Shown: positions 43,248 through 53,387 of the stretch, one piece after another | Numbering within the stretch: the first letter of the stretch is position 1 | How the letters are laid out: each line of letters starts with the position of its first letter | Assembly (NCBI RefSeq): GCF_012926615.1 | Contig: NZ_JABBNU010000011.1 | Location: forward strand, 1 to 64,000 | DNA from: Marinigracilibium pacificum | Lineage (GTDB): Bacteria; Bacteroidota; Bacteroidia; Cytophagales; Cyclobacteriaceae | Length of the DNA stretch: 64,000 nucleotides | Reading direction: 5' to 3' | Translations under genes and position numbers: made by a program | Notes under the pieces: generated by a model | The model's input: the letters and a program-made list of their open reading frames with translations, nothing else | Databases searched by the model: none | What the model was told of the DNA's origin: nothing

Positions 43248-44624
43248 ATGGAACCTGAAAACAATGAAAGACATGAAGTCAAATCAATATTTGACAGACT
43301 TGTAACGAGCATTAGAAATTCAGTAATGTTAAAAATGCTCGTTGTTGGAATTTTAATTCTTCTTTTGCTGATTCCTTCCCAAATGATTATCAGTTTGATA
43401 GAAGAAAGAAGAAACTTGAATGATTTCGTAACTGATGAGGTAAGTGAAAAATGGGCAGAGGGTCAAACAATAGCTGGACCAGTTCTTACAATTCCAGTAA
43501 TAAGCAAAAAAATAAAGAAGCGGACCGAAAATAATGAAATTGAGTATTCATACACCACAAGTTATCTTCATGTACTTCCGCAAACGTTGAATATAAATGG
43601 GGAAGTAGTACCTAAAAAGCTAAGCAGAGGTATATACGAGGCGGTAGTTTATGAAGGAGATATTAAAATAGACGGTGATTTTACTTTTGATTCCAAGGAA
43701 ATAATTTCAAGTAATGATAGCATAGACTATAAGAATGCATTTCTAACTATTGGTATTTCAGATTTGAGAGGAGTTGAAGAAAGAATAGTTATAAACTGGA
43801 ATGGGAATAAGGCTAAGGTGAAGCCGGGTAGTAAGGTCAGAGATTTAATTGAGTCTGGCATTACAGCAACAGTTAATGCAAATGAGATAGAAGGTAAAAC
43901 CATTCCTTTTTCATTGAATGTCAAATTAAAAGGTAGCTCAAACTTGTCATTCGTTCCTGCGGGAGGGGAGACAAACGTCAACATGAAATCAACTTGGCCG
44001 TCGCCAAAATTTGATGGAGCAATTATTCCTGACAAACGTAATGTGACTGATGCAGGCTTTACCGCATTTTGGCAGACTCTTGAGATAAACCGAAATTATC
44101 CGCAAATGTGGTATGGAGATGAATATGATCATGCATTTAACTCTTCAGCTTTTGGTTTATCATTGTTGAATCCTGCTGATCAATATCAAAATACTTTAAG
44201 GGCTGCCAAATATTCTGTTTTAACAATTACCTTAACCTTCCTTGTTTTTTTCTTAGCTGAAGCACTTAAAGGGCAAAGGATTCATCCGTTTCAATATATT
44301 CTGGTAGGGTTTGCTCTCTGTTTATTTTATGCATTATTAGTAGCGCTAAGTGAGCATATGGATTTTAATGTAGCCTATCTTATTTCATCAGTTTCTATAA
44401 TAGGAATGATTTTCTTTTACTCACTTAAAGTCTTTCATTCTAAAAAATATGCATTGATGCTACTTGGGTTACTTACGGCTTTATATAGTTTCCTTTATGT
44501 AACCCTAAAATTGGAAGACTATGCCTTATTAATGGGAACAATTGGTCTGGCAGTAATTCTTGCATTAACAATGTACTTGACTAGAAATATCAATTGGTAT
44601 AAACTTAGCACAGAAACAGCCTGA
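43248..44624 (+). CDS. creD: Inner membrane protein CreD
   Basis: 458 residues. Cytoplasmic N-terminus, a membrane helix (about 26-46), a long periplasmic part with the CreD blocks LLIPSQMI and EVSEKWAEGQTIAGPVLTIP, and a C-terminal set of about six helices (about 322-445). CreD is linked to envelope integrity and beta-lactam response in other bacteria; its biochemical role is unknown. A separate operator upstream suggests it also has its own promoter. A terminator follows. Confidence 0.9.
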   Translation: MEPENNERHEVKSIFDRLVTSIRNSVMLKMLVVGILILLLLIPSQMIISLIEERRNLNDFVTDEVSEKWAEGQTIAGPVLTIPVISKKIKKRTENNEIEYSYTTSYLHVLPQTLNINGEVVPKKLSRGIYEAVVYEGDIKIDGDFTFDSKEIISSNDSIDYKNAFLTIGISDLRGVEERIVINWNGNKAKVKPGSKVRDLIESGITATVNANEIEGKTIPFSLNVKLKGSSNLSFVPAGGETNVNMKSTWPSPKFDGAIIPDKRNVTDAGFTAFWQTLEINRNYPQMWYGDEYDHAFNSSAFGLSLLNPADQYQNTLRAAKYSVLTITLTFLVFFLAEALKGQRIHPFQYILVGFALCLFYALLVALSEHMDFNVAYLISSVSIIGMIFFYSLKVFHSKKYALMLLGLLTALYSFLYVTLKLEDYALLMGTIGLAVILALTMYLTRNINWYKLSTETA

Positions 44625-44654
44625 TACTGTACTTAAATTATTATTTTGATAAAA

Positions 44655-44690
44655 GGAGATGCTCTAAAATAATAAAGCATCTCTTTTTTT
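44655..44690 (+). terminator. Rho-independent terminator after creD
   Basis: GGAGATGCT pairs with AGCATCTC, followed by T7. Confidence 0.85.
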
Positions 44691-44771
44691 GTGTATGATT
44701 TACCAATAACAAGTTGCTTTGAAATCAATTATTTATATTTAATCATATACTAAATAACCGTGATTATTTAA

Positions 44772-46301
44772 ATGGCAATATTAGGTAATATTATTAAGTC
44801 AGCATTAGAGTTTAGTGAGAAGGCGCTTCCGGAGGCATCACCTGTTGAAGAACAAAAAGAAGTTTTGCTAAAACTACTTAAAAAAGCTTCAGCCACTGCT
44901 TTTGGTAAGTATTATGGATTCAGTAATATTTTGAAAAGCAATAATCCTGAAGGTGATTATAGCAAAAGTGTTCCATTTCATGATTATGATGCCATTTATG
45001 ATCGGTGGTGGAAGCAACAAATAAAAGGAATCGGCGACATAACCTGGCCAGGTAAGCCTGACTATTATGCATTAAGCTCAGGCACTACAGGAAGTAAGCC
45101 AAAGAAAATTCCTGTGACGAATGATATGCTTAATTCTATAAGAAAGGTGGGAGTAATGCAGCTTTTGTCGGTATCCAACTTTGATCTTCCTGCTAATTTT
45201 TTTGAAAAGGAAATTATGATGCTGGGAAGTAGCACAGACCTGAACTTTTCAGGTGATCATTATGAAGGTGAAATTAGTGGAATTTCAGCAAGCAACATTC
45301 CATCATGGTTTAGAGGTGTATATCGCCCGGGTGTGGAAATTGCATCCACAGATGACTGGAATGAACGAATTTCTAAAATTGTAGAAGACGCTCCATCATG
45401 GGATATAGGTGCGATTAGTGGAATTCCGTCTTGGAATGAATTAATGATTAAATCTATTGTTAAGCATTATAAGCTTGAAAATATTCATGAAATCTGGCCC
45501 GATTTATCAGTCTTTGTTTCTGGGGGAGTTGCCTTCGGACCATATAAGAAAAGCTTCGACAAACTTTTAGGAAAGCCAATCACGGTAATTGATACCTACC
45601 TGGCATCTGAAGGTTTCTTAGCTTATCAATCAAGACCAAACAAAGACAGAGCAATGAGGCTTGCTGTAAATGCAGGGATTTATTTTGAATTTATTCCTTT
45701 TGATGATAAATACTTTGACGATACCGGGATGGCTTTGCCTGAAAGTCCGGTAGTTAATCTTAGTGGAGTTAAAGAGGGAGTAGATTATGCTTTGGTTATA
45801 TCAACTGTGTCAGGAGCATGGAGATATTTAATAGGCGACACAATTAAATTTACAGATGTAGAAAAGGCTGAAATTGTTATAACTGGTAGAACCAAGCATT
45901 TCTTGAATGTGGTAGGTTCTCAATTATCTGTTATGAAAATGAATGATGCTATTAAGCATATTGAAGAAAAATTTAAAATGGCAATTCCTGAGTATACCGT
46001 TTCTGCAGTACGTGAGAGCGATGGAGAATATTACCATCATTGGATATTAGGATCAGAAAATGCTAAAGACCCAACCGAAGTGGGGGTAGAATTAGATAAA
46101 TATTTATCAGAGGTTAATAAAAACTACAATGTAGCAAGAGGAAAAGCTTTACGTGGAATCAAATTAAAGATTGTTTCACCTTCGGTTTTTTATGACTGGA
46201 ATGAAACCGTAAAGAAAAAAGGAGGCCAGGTTAAAATGCCTAGAGTAATGAAAGAAGAAGATTTTATTGAATATCAGGAATTTATTCAACAGAAAGTTTG
46301 A
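44772..46301 (+). CDS. GH3 (auxin-responsive promoter family) acyl-amido synthetase-like protein
   Basis: 509 residues. ALSSGTTGSKPKKIPVT is the ATP/phosphate loop of the acyl-adenylating GH3 superfamily; later blocks include GDTIKFTDVEKAEIVITGRTKHFLNVVGSQ. Plant GH3 enzymes join carboxylic acids to amino acids; bacterial members are widespread in Bacteroidetes but their substrates are unknown. Cytoplasmic, monocistronic, and its end is convergent with the metallopeptidase-like gene 3 bp away. Confidence 0.9.
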   Translation: MAILGNIIKSALEFSEKALPEASPVEEQKEVLLKLLKKASATAFGKYYGFSNILKSNNPEGDYSKSVPFHDYDAIYDRWWKQQIKGIGDITWPGKPDYYALSSGTTGSKPKKIPVTNDMLNSIRKVGVMQLLSVSNFDLPANFFEKEIMMLGSSTDLNFSGDHYEGEISGISASNIPSWFRGVYRPGVEIASTDDWNERISKIVEDAPSWDIGAISGIPSWNELMIKSIVKHYKLENIHEIWPDLSVFVSGGVAFGPYKKSFDKLLGKPITVIDTYLASEGFLAYQSRPNKDRAMRLAVNAGIYFEFIPFDDKYFDDTGMALPESPVVNLSGVKEGVDYALVISTVSGAWRYLIGDTIKFTDVEKAEIVITGRTKHFLNVVGSQLSVMKMNDAIKHIEEKFKMAIPEYTVSAVRESDGEYYHHWILGSENAKDPTEVGVELDKYLSEVNKNYNVARGKALRGIKLKIVSPSVFYDWNETVKKKGGQVKMPRVMKEEDFIEYQEFIQQKV

Positions 46302-46304
46302 GGA

Positions 46305-46961
46305 TTAGTCAGTTGTAATATCATTTTCCTTCTCGATGATAACCATAACCTCTTCAGGCGACAAATAAAGCTCTCTGATTCTTTCTCTGTAGTCTTCTGG
46401 AATATCAGATCTGGTAAGAATAAACTCTTTTGTCTTTTTTACCATTCTTCCTAAACCATGATTAATTGCATATATATCTGCTGTTTGTTCAGAGCTCATC
46501 AAGAAGGTTTTGTTTAATGTGTAACTCAGGCCAAATCCTAACATGTTAATGCATGACCTGTCTTTATAATCCATTATATGCCCTAATTCATGAGCCAACC
46601 AACCAATTAAGACATCATGAGGAAGTTCTTCAACAGGAATGGAGCCATTTGTGAGCTGAAGCTCAGGTGTGATTTTTACCTTATAGCTTCGATTTTCCTT
46701 TCTTTTAAAAATATCCTTAATATTAGGCTGAGCCTGCATAAATGATTTTCGGATATTTTTAGTAAAAACGAAATCTATTTTAGTGTCAATAAGTTCAGGA
46801 TAAAATTGAAGTGTTTCATATACCTGGTCTTTTATTCTTTCAGGGATATTTTTTCCAGCCATCACTCTAATCGAATCAGAATTCTGAGCTAGGCAAATTC
46901 CTGATTGATTGATTAGAAAAAATAGTAATAAAATGTATTTAGCTGAATAGTTGATCTTCAT
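46305..46961 (-). CDS. Secreted HExxH metallopeptidase-like protein
   Basis: About 218 residues from ATG 46961, giving a clean signal peptide (KYILLLFFLINQSGICLAQ); the upstream ATG adds seven residues. WLAHELGHIMDY contains the zinc motif HELGH (His124, Glu125, His128) and EQTAD nearer the C-terminus supplies a possible third ligand. It is likely a periplasmic or surface zinc peptidase of unknown substrate, or an inactive relative. Confidence 0.8.
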   Translation of the reverse strand: MKINYSAKYILLLFFLINQSGICLAQNSDSIRVMAGKNIPERIKDQVYETLQFYPELIDTKIDFVFTKNIRKSFMQAQPNIKDIFKRKENRSYKVKITPELQLTNGSIPVEELPHDVLIGWLAHELGHIMDYKDRSCINMLGFGLSYTLNKTFLMSSEQTADIYAINHGLGRMVKKTKEFILTRSDIPEDYRERIRELYLSPEEVMVIIEKENDITTD

Positions 46962-47252
46962 GTTTGCAAAGCTACAAAACATAATTTGAAAAGGAAAGTA
47001 ATTGATATTCAGTGTACTTATGATGTAATATTAAATAAGAATATTATAAGTTAATTGATTAAGAAGGATGTTTGTGAAACTATTTTCAGATATTTATTTG
47101 AAATTGCTTTGATATGTTATTGAATACGGTAATTTTATTTCTTTAAAATTCCTTTAAGGAAAATGTAAGGAAAAGCTATTTGTTTTTTTAAACTTAAGCT
47201 CTTTATTTTATCTTTACGCCCATTAAACTGAATCTAAGATTTAACAGTTACT

Positions 47253-48377
47253 ATGAAGTTCATCGTTTCATCATCAGCTTTATTGAAGCAACTATCCGGA
47301 ATCAACGGAGTTATCACGTCAAGTCCGGTTGTACCTATATTAGAAAATTTTTTATTTGAAGTTAGTGAAGGCAAGTTAACAGTAACAGCTTCAGACCTTC
47401 AGACCAGTATGATTACTGAGATTGATGTTGAATCAAAGGAAAGTGGAAGTATTGCTGTTCCGGCAAGAATTTTACTTGACACTTTGAAAAATCTTCCTGA
47501 ACAGCCGGTAACATTCTCGATTGATGAAGATACATATGCTGTCGAAATCAGTTCTGATAATGGTAAGTATAAGCTTTCTGGAGAAAATGCAACAGATTTT
47601 CCTAAGGTACCGACAGTTAATGATGGTTATTCTTTTAATATCAGTACAGATATCTTCTCTAAAGCAGTAAATAATACAATCTTCGCTACTAGTAATGATG
47701 AACTTAGGCCAGCAATGACCGGTGTTTACATGAAGTTAACTGATACGAATGCTACATTTGTTGCAACTGATGGACATAGGTTAGTAAGATATCGAAGGGT
47801 AGATGTTGCTGAAGATATTGATCATCCGATCATTATACCTAGAAAAGCATTAAACTTATTAAAATCTACTCTTCCTTCTGATAATACGAATGTTAATGTT
47901 GAATATAATGCTACAAACGCATTCTTCAAGTTTAACAATATTCAGATGATCTGTAGACTTATAGATGAGAGATTCCCGGATTATGAAAATGTAATTCCGA
48001 TGGATAATGATAATGAAATGTCAATTGATAAATCTGAATTTTTAAGTTCATTGAGAAGGATCTCTATCTATGCGAATAAGACAACGCATCAGGTAAGGCT
48101 TAAAATTACAGGAAGTGAATTACAGATATCTGCAGAAGACCTTGACTTTAGCAATGAGGCTAATGAAAGATTAAGCTGCGAACATGATGGAGACGATCTT
48201 GAAATTGGATTCAATGCTAAATTTTTGATTGAAATGTTAAACAACATTGATTCAAAAGAGGTAATGATGAAGTTTTCAGCTCCAAACAGAGCAGGTCTGA
48301 TCTTCCCTAAAAATGGTGATGAAAATGAAGATGTGTTGATGTTAGTAATGCCTGTTATGTTAAGCAATTATAATTAA
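47253..48377 (+). CDS. dnaN: DNA polymerase III beta subunit (sliding clamp)
   Basis: 374 residues, standard length. MKFIVSSSALLKQLSGINGVI, ATDGHRLVRY and the C-terminal LVMPVMLSNYN (clamp end MPMRL-like) are diagnostic. It forms the ring that tethers polymerase III to DNA. As often in Bacteroidetes it is not beside dnaA. The 270-bp upstream gap is AT-rich; TATCTTTA (47209-47216) is a possible -7. A terminator follows. Confidence 0.98.
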   Translation: MKFIVSSSALLKQLSGINGVITSSPVVPILENFLFEVSEGKLTVTASDLQTSMITEIDVESKESGSIAVPARILLDTLKNLPEQPVTFSIDEDTYAVEISSDNGKYKLSGENATDFPKVPTVNDGYSFNISTDIFSKAVNNTIFATSNDELRPAMTGVYMKLTDTNATFVATDGHRLVRYRRVDVAEDIDHPIIIPRKALNLLKSTLPSDNTNVNVEYNATNAFFKFNNIQMICRLIDERFPDYENVIPMDNDNEMSIDKSEFLSSLRRISIYANKTTHQVRLKITGSELQISAEDLDFSNEANERLSCEHDGDDLEIGFNAKFLIEMLNNIDSKEVMMKFSAPNRAGLIFPKNGDENEDVLMLVMPVMLSNYN

Positions 48378-48400
48378 GAACATCACAAAATATTAATAAA

Positions 48401-48428
48401 ATCCTCCCCATCGGGAGGATTTTTTTTT
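48401..48428 (+). terminator. Rho-independent terminator after dnaN
   Basis: ATCCTCCC-CATC-GGGAGGAT followed by eight T. Confidence 0.95.
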
Positions 48429-48486
48429 ATAATTTTGGTTGATTTAGAAATAGTAAATAAAAATATAATCCCATAAAATTATCAGT

Positions 48487-49686
48487 ATGAATAGATTTAG
48501 ATATTTCGGAAAACTATTCTTTTTATCAATTTTTGTGATATTATCTTCTTGTGGATCTACCGATGGAGAAGGTTCTGAAAAAGTAATTCTTCAGAAGGTT
48601 GAACAACAATCCAGCGATCATGACAAAGTTCAGGTGTTCACTGGTGGACCTGCTTATGAAACAAAAGTTGATCTTCCGACTCCTTTAGAATTAAGTAAAG
48701 TCAAAAATATTATACTCTTAATTGGTGATGGGACAGGGCCTGCTCAGGTCTATTCGGGAAAAACAGCTAACAAAGGAAACATATTTTTGGATAATTTTCC
48801 GGTAATTGGAAAGTCTAAAACTAATTCATCAGATGATTATGTTACAGATTCTGCTGCAGGAGCTACAGCTTTAAGTGTAGGGGAAAAGACCTATAACGGA
48901 GCAATAGGTGTAGGTCCAAATGGAAATCCGCTTAAAACTATTCTGGAGATGTCTGAGGAAAAAGGGCTTTCGACAGGGCTGGTTGCTACAAGTACAATAA
49001 CTCACGCTACTCCTGCATCTTTTATTGCCCATCAGCCTCAGCGGAAAATGCATGAGGAAATAGCAGCAGATTTTCTTAAAACTGATATTGACTTGTTTCT
49101 TGGAGGAGGATTAAAGTTTTTCACTGATAGAAAAGATGGCAGAGACCTAACTCAAGAATTGAAATCCAAAGGTTACTCGGTACTTACTGATGTTAATCAG
49201 CTAAAAGGGTATTCAGGTTATAAACTGGCTGGACTTTTTGCTGAAGACGAAATGCCTAAGTATCCGGAGAGAAAAGAATTTTTGCCTGAAGCAACAAAGA
49301 AGGCGATTGACATACTTTCTAAAAACGATAAAGGTTTTTTCTTGATGGTAGAAGGATCTCAGATTGATTGGGGTGGGCATAATAATGATTTGGCTTATGT
49401 GATTAATGAGTTTGGTGACTTTGACAGAGCAGTGGGTGTGGCTTTGGAGTTTGCTGCTAATAATAAAGAAACACTAGTTATTGTTACTGCTGACCATGAA
49501 ACAGGGGGGCTGTCTCTTATTTCAGGAGACATTAATAAGGGGAGAGTTGAAGCTTCATTTGCTACCGGTCATCATACCGCTGTTCCGGTTCAGGTGTATG
49601 CTTATGGCCCATATCAATCATTATTTCAAGGAACTTATGAAAATACAGCTATTTTTAGTAAAATGAAGGAAGCATTTGGATTTTAA
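48487..49686 (+). CDS. Alkaline phosphatase, lipoprotein
   Basis: 399 residues. The signal ends at LSSCGS lipobox. LIGDGTGPAQ binds metal; VTDSAAGATALSVG places the catalytic Ser122 in the same context as E. coli PhoA Ser102; WGGHNNDL, TADHETGG and TGHHTA provide the remaining zinc ligands. It hydrolyses phosphate monoesters outside the inner membrane. No Pho box was recognised. The next gene (DoxX) begins 14 bp downstream. Confidence 0.95.
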   Translation: MNRFRYFGKLFFLSIFVILSSCGSTDGEGSEKVILQKVEQQSSDHDKVQVFTGGPAYETKVDLPTPLELSKVKNIILLIGDGTGPAQVYSGKTANKGNIFLDNFPVIGKSKTNSSDDYVTDSAAGATALSVGEKTYNGAIGVGPNGNPLKTILEMSEEKGLSTGLVATSTITHATPASFIAHQPQRKMHEEIAADFLKTDIDLFLGGGLKFFTDRKDGRDLTQELKSKGYSVLTDVNQLKGYSGYKLAGLFAEDEMPKYPERKEFLPEATKKAIDILSKNDKGFFLMVEGSQIDWGGHNNDLAYVINEFGDFDRAVGVALEFAANNKETLVIVTADHETGGLSLISGDINKGRVEASFATGHHTAVPVQVYAYGPYQSLFQGTYENTAIFSKMKEAFGF

Positions 49687-49700
49687 TTAATCAAAATTAT

Positions 49701-50135
49701 ATGTCAAAGCTCTTTTATTTGACTAGTATCAGGTCCAGGTCCCTATCTCTTGCATTACTTATTTATAGGGTTGCATTTGGAGCAATGCTATTAAGTCATG
49801 GTTTACCTAAGATGATGGAATTTGAATCATTGAGTCAGTCTTTTCCTGATCCATTAGGCATTGGGTCTGTACTAAGCTTGATTCTGGTTATAATAGCTGA
49901 AGTAATTTGTTCGGTTTTTGTGATATTTGGTTTAATTACTCGCTTGTCAATTATTCCTATTCTAATAACCATGCTGATCGCAGTATTTATAATTCATGGT
50001 AATGATGAATTTTCAAAGCAGGAGTTAGGTTTACATTATTTGATTGGCAGTGTGTTTTTTCTAATAGTTGGGCCTGGAAATTATTCTCTTGACAAATGGA
50101 TACTTAAGATGCGCAAAAAGAAATTCTTTAAATAA
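49701..50135 (+). CDS. DoxX-family membrane protein
   Basis: 144 residues with four predicted membrane helices. LLIYRVAFGAMLLSHGLPKM and the GLITRLSIIPILITM segment are typical of DoxX. The family is associated with thiol/quinone-linked redox processes in membranes; the role here is unknown. Probably co-transcribed with the phosphatase; a strong terminator follows. Confidence 0.88.
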   Translation: MSKLFYLTSIRSRSLSLALLIYRVAFGAMLLSHGLPKMMEFESLSQSFPDPLGIGSVLSLILVIIAEVICSVFVIFGLITRLSIIPILITMLIAVFIIHGNDEFSKQELGLHYLIGSVFFLIVGPGNYSLDKWILKMRKKKFFK

Positions 50136-50137
50136 AA

Positions 50138-50168
50138 AAAGTCCGGTAAATACTTACCGGACTTTTTT
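50138..50168. terminator. Bidirectional terminator
   Basis: AAAAAGTCCGGTAA-ATAC-TTACCGGACTTTTTT, flanked by A and T runs, between convergent DoxX and the lipoprotein gene. Confidence 0.96.
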
Positions 50169-50191
50169 ATATTCTTATGATTAAAGGATAT

Positions 50192-50725
50192 TTATTGTCC
50201 TAATATCTTAGCATCAATAAAGAATTTAGAATATACATTTACTGTGTGATCTTGACTCAGAATTTTATCGGTCGTTACGTCGGTCGTTAATGTATAAGAA
50301 CCAGCTTTAATATATTCCACCAATTCAACGTCTTGTGTTTCCAGGCTAAATGTATTTACACCAGCTGGAACATTTGTTTCTGTTGCAATAAGCTTTTTAG
50401 AAAGACCATCTGCCTCAATGTAAATGCTAATTTCATTTAAGAAGTCAAAATTTGCTTCCTGCGGAGCTGTCAAAGTCAGTGTCAGCTCAGTTAATTTACA
50501 AGATTCAACAAGGTTAACATTTGAGTTGTTATTCTCAAATTCTTGTGAACCACTAGACTGCATTGCAGGTGTTGAAATATCACCTAGAAATAGAGTAGGA
50601 GCCTGTCCCGGGATTGTAAATGAAGTTTCTTCATCATAATAAAACTGTGTTAAACTATCTAAAGTATCACAGCTTGAAATTAAAAATGATACCAGAATAA
50701 AGCTTAAAAAAGTAATTTTCTTCAT
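50192..50725 (-). CDS. Hypothetical lipoprotein
   Basis: 177 residues with signal and lipobox LISSC. The mature region is strand-rich (TELTLTLTAPQEANFDFLNEI, then AGSYTLTTDV), suggesting an immunoglobulin-like or jelly-roll domain. No family recognised. Reads from 11 bp after the ROK gene, so likely the last gene of a leftward group. Confidence 0.75.
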   Translation of the reverse strand: MKKITFLSFILVSFLISSCDTLDSLTQFYYDEETSFTIPGQAPTLFLGDISTPAMQSSGSQEFENNNSNVNLVESCKLTELTLTLTAPQEANFDFLNEISIYIEADGLSKKLIATETNVPAGVNTFSLETQDVELVEYIKAGSYTLTTDVTTDKILSQDHTVNVYSKFFIDAKILGQ

Positions 50726-50736
50726 AATTATGATTT

Positions 50737-51645
50737 TTAATCATCAATGAACAGAGAAGCAGCGCCTAGAATTCCTGCGTCATTTCCTAGAGATGCCTTC
50801 TTAATTTTCAGATCTTCTGTGTAATATTCAGGAAGATACTTATTTAAGACATTCATTATCTCAGGTTTGATTAGCTTTAATCCTGTAGCAAGCCCTCCGC
50901 CAACATATATGTCGTTAATATCAAAAAGTCTAAGTGAGGTAACCAGAGCCTTGCCTAAAAGGTTTCCAATTCGAGAAAAAACTTTCTTTCCTACAATGTC
51001 ATCTTCTAATCCTGCAAGAGCAACGTCTTTTGGCCTGAAGGATTTTAACTCGTTTATTTCACTTTCCGGATGCTCCTTTAGCAGATTTAAAGTCATTTTC
51101 ATGATTCCTTTTTTACCGATGTGGGCTTCGAGTACTTTCCCGTCATCCGAAATTATATGGCCTAATTCCATAGCATTTCCCTTTCCACCTGTAAATATTT
51201 TTTTATTCAGGATTAAACCAGACCCCACTCCGGTGCCAAGAGTAATGAATAAGAATGTTTTTGGCATATGATCAGAACCAAAATTATACTCTCCTAATGC
51301 TGCTGCATTTGCGTCATTTTCTAGTTTGAATTTTTTGTCTGGAAAGGCATTTTCTAATTCCTTAAAAAACTTGGTTCCTCCAATATTTGGGATATTTGGA
51401 ATCTCGATAATTTTTTTTCTGTCATTAGAAAGTGTCCCTGGTAAACCAATTCCAATTTTATCTATTTCGGGGTATCGTTTAATTTCATTTCCCATTACCT
51501 CAATAAAATGATTGATAAAAGTCATTTCATCCGGTCGGTCTTTGGTTGTACTGTACTTTATTTTATCAATGATTTTTCCTTTTTTGCTAACGACTCCTAT
51601 CTTAATGTTGGTTCCCCCTACATCGACCCCAAAATATTTTTCCAT
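50737..51645 (-). CDS. ROK-family sugar kinase (glucokinase-like) without the zinc motif
   Basis: 302 residues. FGVDVGGTNIKIGVV (ATP loop), GIGLPGT, LENDANAAALGE and ITLGTGVGSG are ROK and glucokinase motifs, and ELGHII is in place. The Cys-rich zinc motif usual in ROK kinases is replaced by EAHIGKKGIMKM, a feature also seen in polyphosphate glucokinases. It likely phosphorylates glucose or a related hexose in the cytoplasm with ATP or polyphosphate. Confidence 0.88.
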   Translation of the reverse strand: MEKYFGVDVGGTNIKIGVVSKKGKIIDKIKYSTTKDRPDEMTFINHFIEVMGNEIKRYPEIDKIGIGLPGTLSNDRKKIIEIPNIPNIGGTKFFKELENAFPDKKFKLENDANAAALGEYNFGSDHMPKTFLFITLGTGVGSGLILNKKIFTGGKGNAMELGHIISDDGKVLEAHIGKKGIMKMTLNLLKEHPESEINELKSFRPKDVALAGLEDDIVGKKVFSRIGNLLGKALVTSLRLFDINDIYVGGGLATGLKLIKPEIMNVLNKYLPEYYTEDLKIKKASLGNDAGILGAASLFIDD

Positions 51646-51696
51646 GGTGAGTAAATTGGTTTGGTTTATTTAAAATTACTTAATAGCTGATAAAAC

Positions 51697-53349
51697 TTAA
51701 AATGCTGAAGTGTTTGGTATCTGGTAATTAGGCGGTAAGCCTTTATGTTTTCGAAGTAAAGTTGAAATTGCACCGGTCTTAAGGCTATTAGCCATAAAGT
51801 GAAAGGCAGATTTTGTCCTGACTCTGTCAAACTTAATTTCTCCATAATGAAAGTGTTTATCACCAATCACATTATCTTTTGCAATTAACCTGTTTGCTAA
51901 AAAGGATTCGATGGGTTTATGATTTGAGTTTTTATGTTTTCCATAGAGTTCGACATTTAAATCTGTATATGGCATTAACATCCATCCTTTCGATTTATAA
52001 TCATTTCCAGAGAAAGAAAAGGTGATTTCATGCAGGTTACCATCTATTTTCATATGAGTTAATGGAGTTACAAATGAATTTAATGATGACATTTTCATTC
52101 TGTCGAGTTTGCCACTTGTGTGAAATGTTTGATATTCATCATCATAACTGCCATTTATATTTACTTTTAAGGATGTCCCACTCATAAAAAGACACGATAC
52201 ATTTATATTGTATTTATTGTTTTTTAAAATATTGTTTTCAAGATTGGTTAGGTTGGTAATGTCAGATTGTAATGAGGTAATATTGATCATCAATAAATCA
52301 GCATACTCATTTACTTGCTTTTCTTTATAGATTATAGATGCATCTTTGATTGTCAGATGGGGGATATTAAATTTAATGGGTGCAGAAAGTATCATTCCGG
52401 CGAAAAGATCTTTCGTTGGCTGTGGATAAAGATGAATGTTTTTGTTTCTGAAGAGTTCTAAGCTTACTGAGTCAATTAGCATTGAATCAAGATCAATGTA
52501 TGCATCAAGGCTATCAATAACAGGGTTGTACATTATCAGCTGATCTACAAATATTCTGGGGATATCAACTTGTTTTCCAACTTTTAACGATGTTGTTTCT
52601 AAATCTTCTACCGGAGAATAATTAATGCCGGAAATAGTAAGGTTTTTATCTTCAAAAGATATAGAGGAAACTTCATATTTAAAGAGGCTATCTTTATCAT
52701 GATAGGTTATTTGATTAATATCAAATTTAGCATCCCTGAGTAAAAATGGTGTTTCAGATTTAATCCTTGAACTATCAGTGGTAATTTCAGATACATTAAT
52801 ATTAATTGGACCTGCACTCATAATAAGTTGGTCATTATTATGAGAATAGTAATTTTTATAATAGCTGTCTTTGATTTCAAATCCCTTAATTAGGATTCCT
52901 TCGGAAATTATATTCCATATATTTTCATGTTGTTTTTTGCCAGTGGTCGTTAGTGAATCTTTAACTTCATTTTTAGTACCACTATAGTGAGAGATATCAA
53001 GATTATTTATGAATAACTGATCTGCGACAAATTTTCCGTTAAAGTATAGCTTACTGAAGGATACTCCTGAAAGTTTAAATAATTGAGCCTTTGCTTTTAT
53101 TATGTCTTTGATTGAATCATTTTCGAGCGTTTCTTTGGGATGAATATCCACCCCCTCAAATGTTATACTTCGTTCGAAAATTGATAGGCGAACATTTTCA
53201 ATATCAAATGAATATTCGGATCGGGAATTATTAATGATCTTTTTTACATGGTCTTCAGAAAAGTATTTTAAGGAAAAGCCAATAATTAATAATATACCAA
53301 TAGTACTAAATATGAATACTCGTTTTTTACTAAAAGAGGATGATTTCAT
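51697..53349 (-). CDS. Large membrane-anchored protein, AsmA-like repeat style
   Basis: 550 residues. One N-terminal membrane helix (about 11-28), then a long beta-rich periplasmic region with FEGVDIHPKE, LKVNINGSYDDEYQTFHTSGKLDRMKMSS and DGNLHEITFSFSGND, reminiscent of AsmA/DUF748-like envelope proteins. No domain was assigned with certainty. It starts 38 bp after the histidine kinase gene and so is likely in the same transcription unit. Perhaps involved in outer membrane lipid transport, but that is only an analogy. Confidence 0.7.
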   Translation of the reverse strand: MKSSSFSKKRVFIFSTIGILLIIGFSLKYFSEDHVKKIINNSRSEYSFDIENVRLSIFERSITFEGVDIHPKETLENDSIKDIIKAKAQLFKLSGVSFSKLYFNGKFVADQLFINNLDISHYSGTKNEVKDSLTTTGKKQHENIWNIISEGILIKGFEIKDSYYKNYYSHNNDQLIMSAGPININVSEITTDSSRIKSETPFLLRDAKFDINQITYHDKDSLFKYEVSSISFEDKNLTISGINYSPVEDLETTSLKVGKQVDIPRIFVDQLIMYNPVIDSLDAYIDLDSMLIDSVSLELFRNKNIHLYPQPTKDLFAGMILSAPIKFNIPHLTIKDASIIYKEKQVNEYADLLMINITSLQSDITNLTNLENNILKNNKYNINVSCLFMSGTSLKVNINGSYDDEYQTFHTSGKLDRMKMSSLNSFVTPLTHMKIDGNLHEITFSFSGNDYKSKGWMLMPYTDLNVELYGKHKNSNHKPIESFLANRLIAKDNVIGDKHFHYGEIKFDRVRTKSAFHFMANSLKTGAISTLLRKHKGLPPNYQIPNTSAF

Positions 53350-53387
53350 TTATATAAGATAATATAATTAGCTTATATAATCATTAT

